Assembly (NCBI GenBank): GCA_031549085.1
Contig: JAVBQL010000001.1
Span: 62,001-126,000 of the forward strand
Length of the DNA: 64,000 nt
Direction of reading: 5' to 3'
Source of the DNA: JAVBQL01 sp031549085
GTDB taxonomy: Bacteria; Spirochaetota; GWE2-31-10; MWDO01
Every line of letters starts with the position of its first letter. Within the stretch, counting starts at the first letter, position 1. Of this stretch, positions 60,156-64,000 are shown piece after piece. Below the pieces are notes generated by a model. It worked only from the letters and a program-made list of their open reading frames with translations, was not told the origin of the DNA and ran no database searches. Both the position numbers and the translations under genes were made by a program.

Positions 60156-62569
60156 ATAGAATCTCCAAAATCAAAGTCATTCAAGTCATCAAGAACCGAC
60201 TCCTCCTCTTTTGTAAGCTCCTCTTGTAGAAACTCTGCGGCACTGTTTGAGTCAACTCCCCATAACTCCGCAAGTATTTCACAGATACCGCTCTTCTCTG
60301 ATGGTTCGAATGATGAGAAGGCACGTCTTAAACTTACAAGGGCGTGAGAGAACTCCTCATCATCAAGTATATTAAGATAGCCATCAAGCTCCCTCCATAG
60401 TGCAGCCCGTGACAAGAGGACATATCTGTTTCTTTTGCTTAGTCCCTCAAACCATAACGCCCCAGCCTCTGGCGTGTTCCCTTTTGAGAGGTGTCTTGAG
60501 ACCTCCGTTGAGAGATCATTCTCTGTAACTTGATTTCTCTCAAGCAAAATAGAGAATGCAAATCCACAGAGGAGCGGATTTTTCTCATCAGACTTTGCAA
60601 GCGTAGTTAGCTCCTTAAGCCATATCTCATCGTTTACAATATCATAGTTCTCCTGTGATATATGGTGCATATTTGCAATGTCAGAAGCCATCTCTTTCGC
60701 CGCACTCTCATTGCATGATGATGCGGAGAGAAGCAGAAGCGACGCCTTTAGAAAGAGCTCTTTAAGTATAGGGATAACAAGCTTTGTATCAAACTTGCGG
60801 ATAGTTCCATACTGAACGAGAAATGAGATCTCCCTTGCAGCCTTTGCTGAGTCGGAAAAGCTCTCAGAATCGGAGGCTAAAGACTGAAGCTTCTTAACAG
60901 CATCATGGATAGAGTCTGGAAGCTTGCACTCGCAGGCCTTTCTAACAAGTGAAGCGACCTCTATTACATCGTTGCTCTTTTCAAGCCTCTCCTTAAGTGC
61001 ATATGCAGAGGCAGCCTCAATTGAGTCCCCATATAGCACAGACTCAACAAGCTCAATCTCAACCTCTGGTGTCCAGCACAAAATCCAATTTTCTGCCCAT
61101 GAAGCACCCTCTCTCTTTCCAGCAGGCTTACCAAAATTTATATTAAGAAGTGTAAGTCTATTTAAAAATATCGACCGATCCAAATCAAGAAAGGCGGCCT
61201 CATCACTCTGCACCCTTCTATTTTCGCGAAGGTCAAGAACCAGTGTCTCGGCAACAGTAGTCTTATATTTTGTTAACTTAAGCCTCTTAAGCTGGTAGTT
61301 CATATCGTCCTGTATAGGTGTTTGGCTTACTCCATCAGGAAGCGAGCCTATCCTTGTGCCAACATCAAGAGAGGCAAAGGCTGTTGCTGTCTCTGTTATA
61401 ACTCCATTTCCCATTGTTGCAACGGCAGCATCATGCAAGTCTGAAAGTGTAGGTAAAATTCCGCCATGCAGATATTGAAGAGAGTTTGCAAGGCGAACCG
61501 CCTCTATAACGGTTGCAGTAGAGGCATAGCCATTCTTCTTTCGCAAAAGCTGATTAAGTTCTGAGAGATACTTTGATGGCAATGTTGAAAGGTTATCCCT
61601 CTCCATTGCATTAAACATCATCTCATAGTAGTATGGTGCATGGTTTCCAGCCCCATAGCCCGAGTGGGTGGAGAGCTTGTAATATGAGTAGGGCATCAGT
61701 GTCATCTTCGTCTCTGCCTTTGGAAGCCCTTTTATCTCGCCATCACTCATAGGCTCATTTTCCATTAAGCCCTTAACATGGTATGCCCCTGTTATCACAA
61801 CGATCTTCTCCGGAGCAAACCCCTCCTTGATGGCTTCTTTTATCTGCCGTTTCATATAGGCCTCCCTTAAGGTATTTATAGAGGAGCTTAGCGAGTCTGC
61901 CTCTCTCTCCTCATCCTCTGTAAGAAGCCTCATCTCTTTTGAGTGTGTTGCAACGCCATTCATATAGACATCTGTTGTAAGGTTATGTTCAAAGTGGCGC
62001 TCCCAATAGGTATCATAATCTGTCTCCCCGCCAATTTTAGCTATTTTTTCATAGAGGTTATTACTATACTTATAGTATTCAATTCGCTTTTCAATCTCTT
62101 CTGGGAGCTCCTCCGTTTCACTTTCAAGTGCCTCATTTTTCAAATTGTTATGTTTTACGCGCTCCCTCTCCTGAAATCTATAGAGCGGCGCCTTTACATA
62201 TGAGGGAAGATCTATAAAACGACAAATCTTTTTCTTCTTATTTGCCCAAAGAAGCGCCTGATACTCAGGTGAGTATAGTGCAAGAGGGTAGACTATTGAG
62301 TAGGCTGGTATCTCTGTGGTATAGCACAACACTGCTATTGGAGGCTTAACCCCACTCTTTGCAATATCGTTTATAAGAGCTGTTGTGTCTGAAGGCATCT
62401 CAATCAAAACGCAATCAGGCTTCACACTCTCCAAAAACCTCTTTATATGCCAAGCCCCAGCGGCAGAGAGGTGCCTAATACCAAATAGCTTTACACCCTC
62501 TTTTGTAGTCCACTCCATAGAGGATGTCTCTAGACCATCTCCCTGCATGCTTTGTATAGCCCCTGCCAT
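60152..62569 (-). CDS. DUF5682-like protein with TraB/Tiki-type motifs
   Basis: An 805-residue cytosolic protein. Its N-terminal third resembles the TraB/PrgY/Tiki hydrolase superfamily: LFGIRHLSAAG (GxxH at 30-33), VLIEMPSD with Glu57, an acidic-aromatic region DYDTYWERHFEHN near 184-196, and a late VVITGAYHVKGL with His264. The rest is helical, HEAT-like sequence of unknown role. The family occurs beside MoxR and VWA genes. The ATG has AGAGG six bases upstream and overlaps the moxR frame by 40 bases; it overlaps the VWA gene by four. Enzyme activity (protease or esterase) is inferred from motifs only. Metal-binding residues need checking. Confidence 0.78.
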   Translation of the reverse strand: MAGAIQSMQGDGLETSSMEWTTKEGVKLFGIRHLSAAGAWHIKRFLESVKPDCVLIEMPSDTTALINDIAKSGVKPPIAVLCYTTEIPAYSIVYPLALYSPEYQALLWANKKKKICRFIDLPSYVKAPLYRFQERERVKHNNLKNEALESETEELPEEIEKRIEYYKYSNNLYEKIAKIGGETDYDTYWERHFEHNLTTDVYMNGVATHSKEMRLLTEDEEREADSLSSSINTLREAYMKRQIKEAIKEGFAPEKIVVITGAYHVKGLMENEPMSDGEIKGLPKAETKMTLMPYSYYKLSTHSGYGAGNHAPYYYEMMFNAMERDNLSTLPSKYLSELNQLLRKKNGYASTATVIEAVRLANSLQYLHGGILPTLSDLHDAAVATMGNGVITETATAFASLDVGTRIGSLPDGVSQTPIQDDMNYQLKRLKLTKYKTTVAETLVLDLRENRRVQSDEAAFLDLDRSIFLNRLTLLNINFGKPAGKREGASWAENWILCWTPEVEIELVESVLYGDSIEAASAYALKERLEKSNDVIEVASLVRKACECKLPDSIHDAVKKLQSLASDSESFSDSAKAAREISFLVQYGTIRKFDTKLVIPILKELFLKASLLLLSASSCNESAAKEMASDIANMHHISQENYDIVNDEIWLKELTTLAKSDEKNPLLCGFAFSILLERNQVTENDLSTEVSRHLSKGNTPEAGALWFEGLSKRNRYVLLSRAALWRELDGYLNILDDEEFSHALVSLRRAFSSFEPSEKSGICEILAELWGVDSNSAAEFLQEELTKEEESVLDDLNDFDFGDSI

Positions 62570-63627
62570 GACAATCCTCTCTTTTTCATAATATTTTCAA
62601 GATACTCTATCCAAGCAGCTCTATCTTTATCCTCATCTTTTATAACTGCCCCAAGTAGTCCCGCTGCAATATCATTTTCACTGACACTTCCGTCTCCAAA
62701 AGATGAGGAGAGTGCCATCGCATTTGTTAGCAGTGATATCGCCTCGGCAGTTGATACAACTCCGCTTGGACTCTTAATCTTCTGCTTTGCATCGAGTGTC
62801 TGTCCGCTTCTAAGCTCTCTAAATATTGTAACAACTCTTGTTATTGCATCATCATGCGGCATCTTTGATGTTATCTCATAGTTGGATGAAATCTCAGCAA
62901 CACGCTTCCTAACAATCTCAATTTCTGTCTCAATATTTGCAGGAGAGGGAAGAACAACGATATTAAACCGTCTCTTTAGGGCAGCTGACATATCATTTAC
63001 ACCCTTGTCCCTAGTGTTTGCTGTTGCAATTATAGAGAATCCCCTTTGGGCAGAGACCTCTCTTGAGAGCTCATTAACAGCGATTGTCTTCTCTGACAAA
63101 ATTGATATCAAGGCATCCTGAACCTCAGACTGACACCTTGATATCTCCTCAATTCTAGCAATTCCGCCAGCCTCCATAGCAATCATAACAGGGCTCTTTA
63201 TCAGTGCCTTGTCAGATGGGCCCTCTGCCAAGAGGAGTGCATAGTTCCATGAGTAGCGGATCTGCTCCTCACTTGTCCCCGCAGTACCCTGAACAACTTT
63301 GGTAGAGTCTCCATAGATTGCAGCAGAGAGATTTTCCGAAAGCCAAGATTTTGCTGTACCGGGCTCCCCAATAAGAAGAAGTGCTCTGTCTGTGAGGAGT
63401 GTCGCAATTGCAACCTCAACAAGTCTGTCATTACCTATATATTTTGGAATGATATCAACTCCGCCTGCCTTTCCGCCAACAATAAATTTTCTAACCTGCA
63501 TAGGAGACATCTGCCACCCTGTTGGAATATCCCCCTTATCCTCACTTTTTAGTGCTTCAATCTCATGAGCATAGAGCTTCTCTGCTGGAAGTCTTAGAAT
63601 CTCACTCTTTGACTCTTTTTTAGCCAT
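62530..63627 (-). CDS. MoxR-family AAA+ ATPase
   Basis: A 365-residue ATPase. Walker A is LLIGEPGTAKSWLS near residue 83, Walker B is GIARIEEISRCQSEVQDAL (with Glu-Glu replacing D-E), sensor 1 is IIATANTRDKG and the arginine region is DMSAALKRRFN, typical of MoxR. The C-terminal lid domain ends at GLYKACREMV. It is the first gene of the MoxR-DUF5682-VWA operon; AAGGAG lies five bases before the ATG. MoxR proteins act as chaperone-like remodelers with a VWA partner. High confidence in family. Confidence 0.93.
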   Translation of the reverse strand: MAKKESKSEILRLPAEKLYAHEIEALKSEDKGDIPTGWQMSPMQVRKFIVGGKAGGVDIIPKYIGNDRLVEVAIATLLTDRALLLIGEPGTAKSWLSENLSAAIYGDSTKVVQGTAGTSEEQIRYSWNYALLLAEGPSDKALIKSPVMIAMEAGGIARIEEISRCQSEVQDALISILSEKTIAVNELSREVSAQRGFSIIATANTRDKGVNDMSAALKRRFNIVVLPSPANIETEIEIVRKRVAEISSNYEITSKMPHDDAITRVVTIFRELRSGQTLDAKQKIKSPSGVVSTAEAISLLTNAMALSSSFGDGSVSENDIAAGLLGAVIKDEDKDRAAWIEYLENIMKKRGLSWQGLYKACREMV

Positions 63628-63674
63628 TTTATCTCCTTAATTTGTTTTTATCCTTTATTCTACCATCACCCCTA

Positions 63675-63698
63675 CCCTCTTCCTTCAAAGGAAGAGGG
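63675..63698 (+). repeat. Small CA-loop hairpin accompanying Q copy 4
   Basis: CCCTCTTCCTT-CA-AAGGAAGAGGG is a perfect 11-bp stem with the same CA loop as the hairpins near 46.0 and 52.4 kb, but different stem bases. Confidence 0.6.
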
Positions 63699-63815
63699 AG
63701 ATAATAAAAATTTTGATTAAATTAACATTAAATATATATAATGGTTTTACATAGGGTATTTAAGTCAATTTTTGTTAACAACACAAGCGATAAAAAAAAT
63801 CTTCACTATTAAAAG

Positions 63816-63892
63816 GGGGCATACAACGTAAGATAAGTCGATTCTATTGTACAAGTAAGATAGAATCTTTGTTATCTTACGTTGTATGCCCC
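63816..63892 (+). repeat. Q-family long hairpin, copy 4
   Basis: A perfect 21-bp outer stem (63816-63836 with 63872-63892) leads to the internal loop GTC/TTTG and a perfect 8-bp inner stem GATTCTAT/ATAGAATC around a 12-nt loop. The helix sequences differ entirely from the other copies while the internal loop is the same. It lies between moxR and the partial gene at the window edge. Confidence 0.8.
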
Positions 63893-63917
63893 TTATCGCC
63901 ATTAAATCCTAAACAAC

Positions 63918-64000
63918 CTAATTTGTATTATATTTTATAATCTTATCAAGAGACTCCTTTGTTTTTTCATCACTTTCATCTTCATATGCTTTCTTAAAGG
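63918..64000 (-). CDS. 3' tip of a gene cut by the window edge
   Basis: The last 26 codons of a minus-strand frame, read as FKKAYEDESDEKTKESLDKI and then IKYNTN before a TAG at 63918-63920. The peptide is lysine/glutamate-rich and probably helical. Context is upstream of the MoxR-DUF5682-VWA operon, where SWIM-type or HEAT-like genes are often found, but nothing here identifies it. Confidence 0.5.
   Translation of the reverse strand, partial: FKKAYEDESDEKTKESLDKIIKYNTN

Noticed and set aside
1..64000. CRISPR arrays, tRNA or rRNA genes, IS transposases
   Set aside because: I saw no regularly spaced direct repeats, no cloverleaf with TTC-type arms and no transposase motif on either strand; a computational scan (tRNAscan, rRNA and IS profiles) would be decisive.

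Overview
The window is about 30% GC by eye and reads as the chromosome of an anaerobic, motile, diderm spirochaete. The evidence is two spirochaete-type FlaB core flagellins next to flaG and fliD, an LptD-like outer-membrane LPS transporter, several lipoproteins with spirochaete-style lipoboxes, an MreBCD rod-shape operon, c-di-AMP synthesis by CdaA, and a ferredoxin-rich, molybdopterin-dependent formate dehydrogenase related to bifurcating enzymes. The genus cannot be fixed from the sequence. No rRNA, tRNA, transposase, integrase or CRISPR array was seen.

Layout. 1-4.9 kb: flagellar filament genes (fliD cut by the window edge, flaG, two flaB) on the minus strand, with two candidate sigma-28 elements. 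5-13.6 kb: a three-repeat lipoprotein, a CapD-type sugar-nucleotide dehydratase, a plus-strand coiled-coil protein, a ThiF/MoeB adenylyltransferase translationally coupled to an unknown protein, a Bcp peroxiredoxin, a TPR protein and coaBC. 14-24 kb: a three-subunit NAD(P)-linked formate dehydrogenase operon, LarC (nickel-pincer cofactor synthesis), a phasin-like protein and an outer-membrane/lipoprotein pair. 24-27.4 kb: TPR-mreB-mreC-mreD. 27.7-41.3 kb: housekeeping and envelope genes (lysA-like, epimerase, ruvX, tmk, ybbR-cdaA-folP, gdhA, two RlpA/SPOR-type proteins, three methyltransferases, RNase HI). 41.3-55 kb: lptD, an alpha/beta-hydrolase lipoprotein, a TlpA-like thioredoxin, rsmG, manC, fabG, rsmI and dnaX. 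56-64 kb: a giant WG-repeat protein, then a MoxR / DUF5682-like / VWA operon and the 3' tip of another gene.

The most unusual content is between the genes. Six copies of a ~280-bp near-palindrome (family P) lie between 47.5 and 58.9 kb. They bracket the TlpA gene, the WG-repeat gene and two inverted copies of a ~320-bp unit (family U). Each U copy has its own conserved sigma-70-type promoter and a series of stems. One 9-bp stem keeps pairing through compensatory changes between the two copies, so U looks like a structured RNA gene or element. A second family (Q, four copies near 13.7, 46.1, 52.5 and 63.8 kb) is a long hairpin whose helices differ completely at each locus while a small asymmetric internal loop (GTC opposite TTTG/TTTA) is kept. 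A short hairpin with a CA loop lies upstream of each Q copy. These are the best candidates in the window for something undescribed.

How the genes fit together: the cell builds a periplasmic flagellum, exports LPS-like glycans (capD, manC, epimerase, lptD, FkbM and related methyltransferases), controls rod shape and septal wall (mreBCD, RlpA/SPOR proteins, cdaA-ybbR), couples formate to NAD(P)H and possibly ferredoxin, and fixes ammonia through glutamate dehydrogenase. Start codons are often TTG or GTG; many were assigned here from the Shine-Dalgarno position rather than from the longest frame.
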